Assembly: GCA_036346255.1 (NCBI GenBank)
Contig: CM070633.1
Location: 15,934,001-15,998,000 of the forward strand
DNA length: 64,000 bases
Origin: Ampelocalamus luodianensis
Lineage: Eukaryota > Streptophyta > Magnoliopsida > Poales > Poaceae
Direction of reading: 5' to 3'
Positions 45,743-59,200 of the stretch are shown in pieces. Within the stretch, counting starts at the first letter, position 1, and each line of letters starts with the position of its first letter. A program made the translations under genes and the position numbers. Under the pieces are notes generated by a model, which saw only the letters and a list, made by a program, of their open reading frames with translations, was not told the DNA's origin and ran no database searches.

Positions 45743-47740
45743 TGTTGGACAATTGGTAATAGCGTCGAGATGTTGAGAGAAACCCTCGTTTTCGGTGTAG
45801 TTCTGTCTTTGTCAGTGCAGGCGATCCGACAGGCCATGGTGGCGGTCGGGCCAAGCCTATCGGTTGTTTTGCTTGTGAGAGGTGGCGGTTCGGCCGGCTA
45901 GAGCGCGGTCAGATTGGTCGATCTTGGTGATGCGGCCAGGCTACCAGTGGCCATCGGGCCAAGCCATAAAGTAACTTTGGATTTTTGGTGGGCCAAAAAT
46001 AGAGGTGTAAGCAAGAGAGGAGGTTCTCTTGCTCTTGGTACCATAATTTTGGAGCATCGGTAAAAGTTCTATTCGTTTGAAATTTCGAGAGGTTGCGGAT
46101 TTGGGTGGGATTTTGGCTAAGTCACGAAGCGGTCGGGCCGACCTTTGGTTGGCGATCGTCTGACCGATGGGTGGTCCGAGCGCCAAGGGTGGCGGTCGAC
46201 CGGTTTTGACTTGTTAAATCGGCCGTGTGGCGGCGATGTTTGCTTGTTAGGTCAAGTTCATGTTTATCGGTGCATATGTGTTGCATGATGCATGTTTTAG
46301 CTAACGTGGGTCAAGTTGTGAAGAACTTGTTCACGGATTCGTGTTTGCTTGTCTATTGATGTGCGGGTTGCTTGCGAGGTCTATGACGGTCAGTCAGCGA
46401 GCGGATCGGGACTAAGCTTTGAGAGCCGAGGTCGAGCGATCAAGGATGCCGGGTGGTCGAGAGAACTCAAGTGAAGCGCGGAATGGACATGGATGACCGA
46501 GCAGGCGGTTGGTGCATCGGTTGGATCAAGCGGCGCGGGGGTCGTTGCAAGTGCTCAGTGGTGCCGGTGGGATCCGGACGGGAGAGACTTGACGACATGG
46601 AGCCGTTGATGGACTTGGTCTTTTGGAGAAAGATCGAGACAGGGGTATTTTGGTAATTTCATCAAATACCGCCTTGGTGACTTTTGGCTAAACCGTGGCG
46701 CGGGTCGGCGCATGGTGAAACGGTTTAGGTCAATCGATGATGAAGACGGCGCTTTAAAATGCGTGCGTGTGTTAACCTATTGTGTGTTAGGGTTTAATGG
46801 GTGCTCTAATAGAATATTCTCTAGAATCTAGCCTCCTTTATAAATAGAGGAGGTCTGTGGCAACACCTCTCTAACCCACTCATTTGATAGCCCTATTTTG
46901 TGTTTTAGGGTTTTGGGGAGAAAGGTGGAGAGTTAGGGTTCTAGGGATGGATTGAGTGTGCTCTTGGATAGAGCTTTGTCCTCCATGTAGGAGTGGTGTA
47001 AACATCAATCATCCATCTATCCAATCAATCAAGGAATGATTTCACAAGTTGTATCTCTTTGTGTTCATCCTCCCTATTTGATGATTTTGGGGCGTTCTTT
47101 GATCCGGGAGTTTTACTTTGTTTTATTCTTGATTTTGCTTACTGGGATATGTGAGAACCTATCTAAAGTCATCTAGATAATCATCCACCCACGAGCAAGT
47201 TGTTGGATCAAGTTTTCGTTTTTACCCGGTTTTGAACCCTCATTCGGTAAAATGGAAAAAGGTCAAAACTTTGATGTGGATATACTCAATCGTTGCTTGG
47301 AATAGGTTCCTAATATCCTTAGGAAGGTGTGTTCCAAATTTGGTCAAGTTTGATCGTGTAGATCAAAAGTTACACCGATTTTAGTTTCGGTTTTCGGGCT
47401 GATTTTCCTGTTCATCGTGCTAGAGGTCAGACCGTCCATCTGAGAGGTCAGACCGCTAGGAAAATCGGTCAGACCGCCCGAGTGAGAGGTCTGACCGCTA
47501 GGCAAAATATTCGACCCGATTTCTGAGAGGTCAGACCGCTCGAGACTCTGTGATTTGAGTTTTTGTTGATTTTTCTTCGGGGTTTTGATTGGATTCAATA
47601 CAAGTCTTCCACTATGCTTGTTGATTGATCTTCATAGCTTTCATAGCTATTGGAGTAAACATCGTGTTGAATCCGATCATTTGTGAAAAAGTTGAGCGTG
47701 CTCCTATTCACCCCACTCTAGTCGCCTTTCCGGTCCAACA
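45743..47740 (+). mobile_element. 5' LTR of a Sirevirus-like Ty1/copia element
   Basis: The ends TGTTGGAC and GTCCAACA are exact 8-bp inverted repeats, and a tRNA primer site begins three bases after the end. Length is 1998 bp. A TATA box (CTTTATAAATAGAGG) lies near 46840. The 3' portion has five GGTC(A/T)GACCG words (47425-47540). The element's 3' LTR is not in the window. Long LTRs with repeated near-palindromes and a gag of this type suggest the Sirevirus lineage (inference). Confidence 0.88.
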
Positions 47741-47742
47741 AG

Positions 47743-47755
47743 TGGTATCAGAGCC
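47743..47755 (+). promoter_or_regulatory. Primer-binding site (initiator Met tRNA type)
   Basis: TGGTATCAGAGCC, complementary to the 3' end of plant initiator tRNA-Met, immediately downstream of the LTR. It primes minus-strand DNA synthesis in LTR retrotransposons. Confidence 0.93.
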
Positions 47756-47792
47756 TCGTTTGCTCTTTTGTGATCTTAACCGATCTTTGAGC

Positions 47793-48348
47793 ATGGCGAC
47801 TAGTGTTCCGACTTGTGAGCGCTTCTTTGCATCTTGTCGTGGTTCTTTTGCCGTTGATGTCCGTTGTGACAAAAGGCTTGAACATACGATTTTTATGATG
47901 TCAATTGAGGAGCAATTCGCATGTGATACTTGTGGCGATCCCTTTTGTTTTGATTGTCCTAGTTTCAGGGATGAGATACGCCTAGAGCCCGAGGAGAAGG
48001 AGCCCGGTGGCATATGCGCAGTAGCGATTGAGGATGAACATGATGAAGAGCTTTTCGAGGATGATAGTAATGACTCTTTCGAGGACGATCCCCTACTCAA
48101 GCTAAGCAAGGTGAGCAAAGGAAAACTCATTGATGGCTTGGTGTCATATGAATATAAATTGCATGCTCTTAGAAAGAAAATAAAATTGCTAGAAAGAGAA
48201 AAGGGTGATTTGTCTCATGAGCTTACCGATTTGAAAACATCCATGTATGCTTATGATTCCTTACTTGAAGGCATGGATAACTTGAGTGATTCTCTTGCAC
48301 GCCTAAAACCTGAAAATGAATTATTGAAATCAAATGCTTCTATGCCAT
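47793..48348 (+). CDS. Copia gag, 5' part (interrupted by a chromovirus)
   Basis: Starts at the first ATG after the primer site (MATSVPTCERFF). It contains an early Cys cluster (CDTCGDPFCFDC), then an acidic segment (EDEHDEELFEDD), and then a coiled coil (about residues 110-180: KLIDGLVSYEYKLHALRKK, LLEREKGDLSHEL). Capsid/nucleocapsid proteins of this type coat element RNA in the cytoplasm. The frame runs open into the insertion point, where a 12.15-kb gypsy element with GCCAT duplication splits a codon. The same frame continues at 60508. Confidence 0.85.
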
Positions 48349-51300
48349 TGTAACAGCCCCAACTTAGGGTTTGTATTTCAAATGTAAAATTTTGTGGAGA
48401 AATAAAAACTTTTGTTGTCTCTTCAAATCATTTGAAAGTTTCTACATTTTTCCCTAGCAATTTCCATTTTCTAGAATTAAATTCTTGTGAATGGAAATTG
48501 TTGTCAGCACATTCTTAGCCTTCAAACTTGTGATCATCCCCTAGGAATATTTTTCCTGTCATCTTGATCATCCTATCTACCTCCCTGAATTATTTCATAA
48601 TTTTTAGATTTTATTTGCTATTTCAAATGGCCAAGTCAAACCAGTTTAGAAATCTGGTCAAACCCTTAGGCAGCAGCTTGTGAATTTTCTGTAGAACAAT
48701 GCAGTGCATAAAAACTCCTGGAAAAATTTCACAAGGTTGTCCTCTATTCCAGTAAGCTTCCATAAAAATTTCGGAATTTTGGAGCTCAGGAGCTACCTCT
48801 AAAATTCTCAAACTCTCTCAGCCTTTTAAAACATCAAATCGGTATTCCTCGTTTGTGGGCTCGAACCGAGGCCGACTCAAACCCGACCGCACCTAAATGG
48901 CTCGGTCGCGCCAACTAATCGCACCGCGAATCTAATCAATCGTGACCATCCGTTGTGCATCGCCACGATCCACGTTCAGCGTGCGCAACCGACTGTCGAA
49001 TGCATACATCAATCTCGACCGTCTATTTTAGATCCGGTGGTCGACACGTTCTGATCGAGTCGGACCACCTAATCGCACCGTGCGGTCTGCGGTTCGCGCC
49101 GCCGGCTCTTTATCCGCCGGGCGGGCCCCACTCGTCGGTCGTCACCTACCTTTCGCATGAGTCTTGAGTGCAGGCGATATCGCGCATGGTCGCCACCTCG
49201 CCTTCTTGTTCGTCACCGCTTTCTGTTTTCGCGCACGCATTGCCTCGCGCATCTTGTTGAGTGGCCATGCCTGCGCAGCATTAATCGCCCACCATTCCTT
49301 TCTGACTTGTTGCACGTTCTTGAGCTCCCGGTGCGGCGTCGCCTCTCGATTTCCTCGCCCTCTTCCCTACTTAAGCCCTCGCAAAGCTCTCTTATCCTCC
49401 TTTGGACACCTAAGACCACTTCCTACCCTCCATTGCCTTCACGAGCTCAAATTGTGGTAGTGCGCAATCTGCAGTTCACGGCCGTGTGCCTCCGCCGTGT
49501 CGGCACCACAACGATGAAGATCATCCCTTATTTTGCGCGTCACATTGTGTTCCAGATCCTATCATGGTTTCCCCTCGGCTAATTTTGAGTTTCACTCGCG
49601 GGGGCCATTGAATCGATATCCTCTTCTTGGCCGAAAGTTGGATCATCGTCCTCATCTCGGTGAGTTGGTTCCTTGGGCAATTGCTCGCGCTAGCTTCATC
49701 TAGTGCACTCACTCAAGCTATCTCCGTCTCTCTTTTCCCCTATTTTTGCTCAGGTTGCTCCTCCTCGGTGACCCCTTGATCGCCACATGGTTCTCGCCAG
49801 GGCCATCTCGGCGACCTCTTGAGCTCGCGTCATTCGGTGAGTTCGGGTAACTCGCGATGCCCATGCGCGCTAATTTTCATTGTTTACCTCTGCAGTGCAG
49901 TTTGCACCTGTCACCCCACTTGGCGCCTGGTGCTCGTCGCGCGCCACCTCGGTGCATCTCGGTGCCCGCAACCACCCTTAGCCCAGCAACCTGCAGGCGA
50001 CCCATTTTGGCGTCGCCTGACCGCGCCGCCACTCCTTCGCCCGGCGATTTCAGTCAGGCGGCCCGATCCTCTGTTTTTAATTTTGTGCTCATCTACATTT
50101 CAACGTCATTAGGCCCCACCTCCCTGAAGCATTGTAGTTAGCTGCTAATCATGCTTATGATTGTTCTTTAGTTCACTCTCGTGCATGATCAAAATTGGTA
50201 TTGGAGGTTTGAAAGTATTATAGTTCTAGTTCTCTGTATGTTTCTATGTTGTCGTTTTTACATTGTCGATGGCTGAAAATTGGTATCATGCTTGCTATTA
50301 GGTTTTGTTAGACTTGATGTCTCCCTTTTGTTGTGGTGGTTAGCATGAAATCATTTAGTTGGTATCTTTAAGTTTCTAAGCTCTTGTTGTCATGTTTGAT
50401 CATAAGGGATAGTTAGCTGATCATGTTATTGTCTCTGTACTTTTGAGTTATCGGTGCTATAAGATTTGGTGTAGTAGCGCATCTTTGAAACTTATTAGCC
50501 TTGCAAAATCTTGGTGTGATGCTTAGGGTGCGAATAGTGAGCATCCTTAGCATCCTATCTTAGGTAGAAGATTTTTGTTTAGCATCTCATAGTTGGATAC
50601 TTGTGGTTAGTGTTGTCAATAGCTTTTTGTAGGTTACTGTAATATCAGCTAATAATGGTTGAGTTAGAGAAACTAAATGTGTTTTGATATATTAACTTGA
50701 TGATTAAATAATAGATGTGCACACAATCACCATCAAAGTCTGTCCAAAGTTTAAATCGGTAAGAAGAGTGATTTTGTGGTTAGCTTTGATAAATAAGTGA
50801 GTGGGTAGATCTATCACTTGAAAGCATGTCTTTTTATTCATCTCTGTAGTGCTATTTTGTTACTCCTTTTTGTCTTTGGTCTAACCTCTGTGTACAAATT
50901 GGTGTTTGTGTTTGATTATTGAGTTTCTTTGGTGTTATTCGTTCTTATTATTGTTATTTGTTCTATCGTTAGAAGCGATATTTGCGGCAACCACGAGAGC
51001 GACCCTCATAACAACTTGAGCAGCGGCGACCGAGGCAAGCGGTTTGATCATGTTTATCGGTATTTTAAAGTCTAATATTTTGTTTCAAGCGTATGTATGC
51101 ATCGCTTAATTTGTGTTAAATTGATTAGTTAAATCCGTGTTGCATATCACTGTAGACAAAACATTGACCTCTACTACACGAGCCTAGGTTATTTCTTTGT
51201 GATTAGAGGTGTTTGGATGATCTCTTGTCACTTAGTAGATCCGGTCAAATTGCTTGACATGCTTAGTATCGGTAGAAATGGCGGTTATCGACTTAGTCGG

Positions 51301-52618
51301 TAACCTTGATCACCTAAAATTTTCTATAACTTTATATTTGACATTTACTGCTATGTTTAATTGCAAAACTAAAACTGAAAACAAAAATGATTTAGGCGAA
51401 CTGTGGTAAGATTGGTGTGATCTGTTGGGTGTATTTGGAAAGGTGCAGGGTCAATTAAGGACCGAACATCTTGTGAGTTTACATTATCCGGGCATTTCGG
51501 CGTGCTAACCACACTAGAGGTATGGGACCTCTCTTGACCTAGTACTTTGGTGTGTATTGGCTCAGGGTCGCGAGGAGGTCGCGGGAGGGATGGAGGTGGG
51601 AGCATGGTAGTTGTCAGAAAAGCTTTATCTGAGTGGGTAGTTGTCTTTTGGCTTTACCATGTAGCGTATGGATTTCTATCCATCTGAGCGGCTCGTAGTT
51701 AATACACAATATTGGAAAAAGTCTCGTAGGACTTAGGTGTGTGACATACCTTGGAGTGTGCTTTGGCTTAAAGCGGTCACGAAGTGTGGATGCGATGGTA
51801 CACCTGCGGGGTTAAAAACTATTCGAATAGCCTCGTCTAGGTGATGGACACGCTTGGTAAGCTTATCGAGAGTTAGACTACAACATTTAAATTAAAACTT
51901 GATGGGTGATGCGAATGCGGGATTCGTGCTATTGTTAATGGTGACTATTGGGATAGTCACTTCTAGGTTGTTTACCTTTATTCTTTTATTATTATTTATC
52001 CTTATCATTATTTCAACATTAAAAATGAATTGCAAACACACCTTCAAGCTGTATTATATTATTGCAAATGAAAATTGGCTTTATGCAAATAAAACATATG
52101 GCCTCCACCAAATAAGCTTTGCATGTAGCTTATGAGCAGTGCATTAGTTCACATGTCGTCTTGCGGGTACAAAGACAATCTTTGTACTCGGTGCTTTGCT
52201 TTTAATGTTTTGTTGCGAGAGGAAGAAGAGTGAGCCCCTAGGGCCTTACTTACATGGTGTGTTGCGGTCGTGGGCGACTAGACTTGGCGGTCGGTCGGAT
52301 GCCTTGTGGGTTGGAGGCACGATTGGCTTTGTTTATAGCCATCTTATGGCACTTTGCTTCATTGTCGTTCTGTTTATTTTTGTATCTTGGCCGCTGTCGG
52401 CCCTTATGCGTAATAACTCTACTATTTGTTTATCTTCCGTTTGGTAGTGTGGTGTTTGGACTCTATGTTTGGAATGGAGTTGATGTCTAATTTTGTAGCA
52501 GGGTGTGTATCTTGCTTTGCAGGAAGTATACATATCTAGAGATCAATTATTTGATTTGTGATGCTAGGACCGGGTGGTTGGTTAAGCATTACAAGCCAAA
52601 TAAATTGGGGTCCTCACA
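48349..52618 (+). repeat. 5' LTR of the chromovirus (4270 bp)
   Basis: From TGTAACAGCCCC to TTGGGGTCCTCACA. A putative promoter (CTTCCCTACTTAAGCCC) lies near 49367. CTATTCGAATAG is at 51819-51830. Collinear with the 3' LTR over its whole length, differing mainly by substitutions and 1-3-base indels. Confidence 0.95.
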
Positions 52619-52622
52619 AAGT

Positions 52623-52636
52623 TGGTATCAGAGCCA
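52623..52636 (+). promoter_or_regulatory. Primer-binding site of the chromovirus
   Basis: TGGTATCAGAGCCA, four bases after the 5' LTR end. Same tRNA type as the host copia element. Confidence 0.93.
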
Positions 52637-53055
52637 TTCTGACCGTAGCAACCCAAGCATAATCGTCTTTAGGATATTTTGAAAAAGCTTAATTTCAAAG
52701 TATAAAAAGGGTTTATGAAAACCTAGGCAGATTCTCAGATTTTACTCCTTACCTATCTTAGCCTTCTACTCTTATCTTACTCTAATTTGAGTTTAAAACT
52801 TGGTTTTCCTCTTTCCTTTCAAAAGATAGTTGCTACAGGTAGGATCGGTCTTTGGGAGAACCATAGAGAATTAGTCTAATTAAAATTTGTGGGAGCATAA
52901 GGGTAAGATATGTATGAGTTGCTAAGTGTCGATTTTTGTCAATTGGTTTTGTAACTTAAAAGTCTTGTGTTTGTTTTGTCTTTGTTAGTAAGTTATTTGC
53001 GGTGGGTTATCGACTTCGTGTTTCAGGCTATTGTTAACTTGTCTTAGTGAAGCAG

Positions 53056-53995
53056 GATGGCCGGAGAAGCGTGGCGGTCAGCCAGTGGTCATGATGAGAG
53101 CTTCCCCTCCTCCGACCATGGTGAGTGCTCGCTCGGTCGAGCGAAACCGCATGGACAGGCAGCGCATCTTGGAGGTTATTGCTAGGAATACCTCCACTCT
53201 GCGATGGTGGCGGCCACCGGACTCGCGGGGGACTTGCGGAGTTCCTCCGTCTGCGACCACCGACTTTCTCCGCTCACGAGGACCTCTCGATGCGGATGAT
53301 TGGTGCGCATGGTTGGCGAAAGCTCAACATAGCTGATGCCGAGCAGGATAAGGCACTCTTCGCGTCCCACCCGGCGAGGCGCGCACTCTCATGGTGGGAG
53401 AACTATCTGCGCCATGCGGCCGCGAGGCCATGTGGTCGCGTGGGAGGAGTTCAGTCGACCTTCGTCGGGCCCACATCCCGGATGGCTGATGGCGAAAAGA
53501 AAGAATTCTCGGCGCTCAAGCAGGCGCAAATGCTGTGTGAGTACTTATGCGAGTTCAATCATCGGCTCGTTATGCTCCAGGAGGTGGCCTCGAGATGAGG
53601 CTAAGCGGGGAGAAGTTTATGGATGGCTTGTCCGAGGAGCTGCGGGACAAGCTATCTATTGTGGACTTCTCGACTTTGGGCCTTGGTAGATAAGGCCATT
53701 GTTCTTGAGCATAAGGCAAAGCGCTGGCGAGTCCATAGCGCAAATGGGAGGCACATCGGTCTACTCACACCGACCTCACTGCGTCCTGGTGGGCGGCACT
53801 AGTGGCCCGTTCTTTTGCTCCACCCGCGCCGAGGCCATCTGCACGGCTCTCGCCCACCGCGGGCGCGTGTTTGACCACGTGCGCTGCGATCCGGCAACAG
53901 GCGGCCTCCGCAATCCGGCGGCCGAGGTTACTTGTTTTATTTGCCACAACAAGGGCCACTACGCCATGCGCTTGCCTCGAGTGTTGCGGTAGCCT
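53056..53995 (+). pseudogene. Chromovirus gag (degenerate)
   Basis: Frame fragments give FLRLRPPTFS, LNIADAEQDKALFASH, WWENYLRHA, LKQAQM...EYLCEFNHL, and EKFMDGLSEELRDKLSIV-like segments, the usual Ty3 capsid order. A terminal zinc knuckle CFICHNKGHYAMRL follows, whose last Cys is Leu. At least five frame changes occur. Many sit at short GC words where a few bases appear missing, so some could be assembly errors. Confidence 0.85.
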
Positions 53996-54106
53996 CGTCC
54001 TAACGGAGGGCGCGGGCGGGAGTGGTCACCACGACCGAAGATTATTCGAAGACCGAGTGCGGCAATGGTCGAGTCAACCACCTTTGGTGGAGGCATAGGC
54101 GTGGAT

Positions 54107-54700
54107 CGATAAGGTCGGCGATGTTCTATCTTGGGAGCGGCCAAGTCGATCACCGATGTGCGGAGTTTTCTCGGTTTAGCGGGCTACTCGCGCTTTATCG
54201 AGAACTTCTCCAAGATCGCCAAGCCGATAATGAATTGCTCAAGAAGGACAAGAAGTTTGTGTGGTCCTCGCTTGTGATGAGAGCTTTGGGAGCTCAAGCA
54301 GCGATTGACTTGACTCAGTTCTTACTCTTCCGATATCCACAAGAGCTTGATATTTATTGCGATGCCTCTCGTCGAGGACTTGGATGCGTTCTTATGCGGA
54401 AGGCAAGCGGTTGCCTATGCATCCGAGCGATTGAGACCTCATGAGCTCAACTATCCCACCATGATTTAGAGCTTGGTGCTTGTGGTTCATGCACTCAAGA
54501 TTTGGCGGCATTATCGATCGGTAACATCGTGAGGTGTATTCGATCACAAGAGTTTGAAATACTTGTTCACTCGGCGATCTGAACCTCGAGCGGAGGAGAT
54601 GGCTAGAATTGATCAAAGATTATGACATGGGTATTCGGTATCATCAGGGCAAGGCCAATGTGGTTCTTGATGCACTTAGCGAAAGGTGTATTGCGATACT
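54107..54700 (+). pseudogene. Chromovirus RT C-terminus and RNase H (degenerate)
   Basis: Begins abruptly with the RT thumb and connection region (VRSFLGLAGY...FIENFSKIAKPI-like, KKDKKFVWS). RNase H follows: LDIYCDASRRGLGCVLM, LRPHELNYP, VVHALKIWRH, DHKSLKYLFT and GIRYHQGKANVV. The RT palm with its YVDD centre and all of the protease are absent between here and the gag zinc knuckle, a deletion of more than 1 kb against full relatives. Confidence 0.88.
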
Positions 54701-54959
54701 CGATGATCCAAGAGCGACAACACGCACCGCTGCGAGTTTCGTCTCAACTTGGGTTTGGTTGAACATGGTTCCCTTGTCGCCTTGGTTGTGCAACCAACCT
54801 TGGTGGATCAAGTCAAAGCGACCTGATGATCGGATGTCGGTGTGAACGGATCAAGCGAACATCAAGAATGGATCACCAAGTGTTTCACGAGAAGATGAGC
54901 ACGGTGTCGTATGGTTTGGCAGCGGCTTGTGGTCCCAAGGTCCCGAGTTGCGGATTTGA

Positions 54960-56200
54960 TTCTTGAGAGGCCCATGATTCGCCTTTGTCCATCCATCCGG
55001 GGCCACCAAAATGTACCAAGATCTGCGTCGAGATTCGGTGGACTCGCATGAAGCGCGAGATTGCGGGTTCGTGGCGGATGTGACATATGTTGTCGCGTCA
55101 AGGCCGAGCATCGGCGTCAGTAGGTCTCCTCCGACCCTTGCCTATACGAGTGGAAGTGGGATTCCGTTGGTATGGACTTCATCACTGGTTTGCCCGTACT
55201 TCTTGGAGAAGGATGCTATCACGGTGGTTATTGACCGATTGACAAGGTAGCACATTTTACGCGGTATGTACCGCCTCGGCGTCGATAAATTGGCGAACCT
55301 CTACATATCCCGCATTGTGAGTTTGCATGGTGTGCCACGAGCGATGGTGTCGATCGTGGTTCTCTTTTCACTTCCCGACTTTTTGATCTCACGATGTGAA
55401 GCCATGGGGACCGTCTTTCATTATTTCGACCTATCATCCTCGGTCGATGGTCGACGGGCGCGTCAATCAGTGCTTGAAGATATGCTCGTGCTTGTGTTCT
55501 TTCCTATGGGAAGAATTGGGAGAAGTGCCTACCACTTGCGAGTTCTCCTACAACAACAGCTTCGAGCTAGTCTCGGTATGGCACCGTTTGAGGCTTTGTA
55601 TGGGGGCGCTGCGAGAACACCGTTGAGGCGGTGGCGGTGAAAGGCGGTTCTTTGGCGATTCGATCAATGAGGCGGAAAGTCAAGTGCGATTGATTCGTGA
55701 GCACTTGCGCGTAGCTCGATCCGCAGAAGAGCTATGCGGATCATCGTCGCCGTGGTGAGTTTCACCCAATGACTTTGTGTATCTCAAAGTCTCGCCTCGA
55801 AGGACATCGTCGTTTTAGGTGTCAAGGGCAAGCGGCTCCTCGATATGTCGGGCCATATCGCATCATCAAGAGAGTGGGAGCTGTTGCATACAAGTTGGAG
55901 TTACCAGCTACACTTGAAGGGTGCATGATGTTTTCCATGTGTCACAATTGAAGAAGTGCCTCGTATTCAGTTGAGGAAACACTATTGGAAAATATCGATG
56001 TGCGGAAGATCGTCTTATCGTGGCGTCCCGTTCGTATCCTCGAAGAAGCTGAAGCAGAACAAGGAACCGTGTGATCAAGTTCCTTAAAGTTCAGTGGTCA
56101 AACCACTCCGAGGATGAAGCCACTTGGGAGCGGGAAGATCGTCTCGAGCAGATTACCCATCCTTCTTCCCCAGTGATCGTAATCTGGGTGAGATTCTGTA
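54960..56200 (+). pseudogene. Chromovirus integrase and chromodomain-like end (degenerate)
   Basis: KMYQDLRRD, then a broken zinc-binding part, SVGMDFITGL-like sequence near 55160, VDKLANLYISRIVSLHGVPR, FSYNNSF, SLGMAPFEALYG, RYVGPYRIIKRVGAVAYKLELP, and a WSNHSEDEATWE-type chromodomain motif at about 56095-56130. Frame changes occur throughout. The motif order is correct for a Ty3 chromovirus, in which the chromodomain steers insertion towards particular chromatin. Confidence 0.87.
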
Positions 56201-56211
56201 AGGGGGAGATT
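56198..56211 (+). other. Polypurine tract of the chromovirus
   Basis: GTAAGGGGGAGATT ends right at the 3' LTR. It primes plus-strand DNA synthesis. Confidence 0.85.
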
Positions 56212-59200
56212 TATAACAGCCCCAACTTAGGGTTTGTATTTCAAATGTAAAATTTTGTGGAGAAATAAAAACTTTTGTTGTCTCTTCAAATCATTTGAAA
56301 GTTTCTACATTTTCCCTAGCAATTTCCATTTTCTAGAATTAAATTCTTGTGAATGGAAATTGTTGTCAACATTCTTAGCCTTCAAACTTGTGATCATCCC
56401 TAGGAATATTTTTCCTGTCATCTTGATCATCCTATCTACCTCCCTGAATTATTTCACAATTTTTAGATTTTATTTGCTATTTCAAATGTCCAAGTCAAAC
56501 CAGTTTAGAAATCTGGTCAAACCCTTAGGCAGCAGCTTGTGAATTTTCTGTAGAACAATGCAGTGCATAAAAACTCCTGGAAAAATTTCACAAGGTTGTC
56601 CTCTATTCCAGTAAGCTTCCATAAAAATTTCGGAATTTTTGGAGCTCAGGAGCTACCTCTAAAAATTCTCCAAACTCTCTCAGCCTTTTAAAACTTCAAA
56701 TCAGTATTCACTGTTTGTCGGGCTCGAACCCGAGCCCGACAAAAACCCGACCACACCTAAATGGCTCGGTCGCGCCAACTAATCGCACCGCGCGAATCTA
56801 ATCAATCGTGACCGTCCGTTGTGCATCGCACGATCCACGTTCGCGTGCGCAACCGACCTGTCCGAATGCATACATCAATCTCGACCGTCTATTTTAGATC
56901 CGGTGATGCGACACGTTCTGATCGAGTCGGACCACCTAATCGCACGTGCGGTCTACGGTTCGCGCGCCATTCTTTATCAGCGCCAGCGGGCCCCACTCGT
57001 CAGTCATCACCTACCTTCGCATGAGTCCGAGTGCCGCGATATCGCGCATGGTCGCCACCTCGCCTTCTTTGTTCGTCACCGCTTTCTGTTTTTCGCGCGC
57101 ATTGCCTCGGCCGCATCTTCGTGAGTGGCCATGCCTGCGCGCAGATTAATCGCCACCATTCCTTTCACCGACTTGTCGGCACCGTTCTTGAGCTCCTCGG
57201 TGCCGAAGCGTCGCCTCTCGATTTCCTCGCCCTCTTCCCTACTTAAGCCCTCGCAAAGCTCTCTTATCCTCCTTTGGACACCCTAAGACCACTTCCTACC
57301 CTCCATTGCCTTCCCGAGCTCAAATTGTGGTAGTGCGCAATCTCAGTTTCACGGCGGTGTGCGCTCCGCCGTGTCGACACCACAACCAAGTGAAGATCAT
57401 CCCTTATTTTGCGCGTCACATTGTGTTCCAGATCCTATCATGGTTTCCCCTCGGCTAATTTTGAGTTTCACTCGCGAGGGCCATTGAATTCGATATCCCT
57501 CTTCTTCGGCCGAAAGTTGGATCATCGTCCTCATCTCCGTGAGTTGGTTCCTTGGGCAATTGCTCGCGCTAGCTTCATCTAGTGCACTCACTCAAGCTAT
57601 CTCCGTCTCTCTTTTCCCTATTTTTGCTCAGGTTGCTCCTCCTCGGTGACCCCTTGATCGCCACCGTGGTTCTAAATCACGGGCCATCTCGTGACCTCTT
57701 GAGCTCGCGTCATTCGGTGAGTTCGGGTAACTCACTGATGCCCATGCGCGCTAATTTTCATTGTTTACCTCTCGGTGCGGCCGCACCTTGTCACCCCCAC
57801 TGCCGCCGCCGTGCTCGTCGCGCGCCACCTCGGTGCATCTCGGCTGCCGCGACCACCCTTAGCTTCGGCAACCTCTGGCGACCCATTTTGGCCGTCGCCA
57901 CCGCGCCGCCACTCCTTCGCGGCGGCGATTTGAGTCAGAGCGGCCCGATCCTCTCGTTCTTGGTGTGCTCATCTCTCATTTCCTTGTCATTAGGCCCCAC
58001 CTCCTGAAGCATTGTAGTTAGGCGCTAATCATGCTTATGATTGTTCTTTAGTTCACTCGTGCATGATCAAAATTGGTATTGGAGGTTTGAAAGTATTATA
58101 GTTCTAGTTCTCTGTATGTTTCTATGTTGTCGTTTTTCATTTGTCGATGGCGAAAATTGGTATCATGCTTGCTATTAGGTTTTGTTAGACTTGATGTCTC
58201 CCTTTTGTTGTGGTGGTTAGCATGAAATCATTTAGTTGGTATCTTTAAGTTTCTAAGCTCTTGTTGTCATGTTTGATCATAAGGGATAGTTAGTCGATCA
58301 TGTTATTGTCTCTGTACTTTTGAGTTGTCGAGTGCTATAAGATTTGGTGTAGTAGCGCATCTTTGAAACTTGTTAGCCTTGCAAAATCTTGGTGTGATGC
58401 TTAGGGTCGAATATTTGAGCATCCTTAGCATCCTATCTTAGGTAGAAGATTTTTGTTTAGCATCTCATAGTTGGATACTTGGTGGTTAGTGTTGTCAATA
58501 GCTTTTTGTAGGTTACAGTAATATCACTAATAATGGTTGAGTTAGAGAAACTAGCTGTTTTTGATATATTAACTTGATGATTAAATAATAGATGTGCACA
58601 CAATCACCATCAAAGTCTGTCCAAAGTTTAAATCAGGTAAGAAGAGTGATTTTGTGGTTAGCTTTGATAAATAAGTGAGTGGGTAGATCTATCACTTGAA
58701 AGCATGTCTTTTGATTCATCTCTGTGAGTTGCTATTTTGTTACTCCTTTTTGTCTTTGGTCTAGCCTCGTGTACAAATTGGTGTTTGTGTTTGATTATTG
58801 AGTTTCTTTGGTGTTATTCGTTCTTATTCATTGTTATTTGTTCTATCGTTAGCTTCGATATTTGCGGCAACCACGAGAACGACCCTCGCAACAACTTGAG
58901 CAACAGCGGCCGAAAAAAGCGGTTTGATCATGTTTATCGATATTTTAAAGTCTAATATTTTGTTTCAACTGTATGTATGCATCGCTTAATTTGTGTTAAA
59001 TTGATTAGTTAAATCCGTAGTTTGCATATCACGTAGACAAAACATTGACCTCTACTACGAGCCTAGGTTATTTCTTTGTGATTAGAGGTCATTTGGATGA
59101 TCTCTTGTCACTTAGTAGATCCGGTCAAATTGCTTAGACATGCTTAGTATCGGTAGAAATGGCGGTTATCGACTTAGTCGGTAACCTTGATCACACAAAA

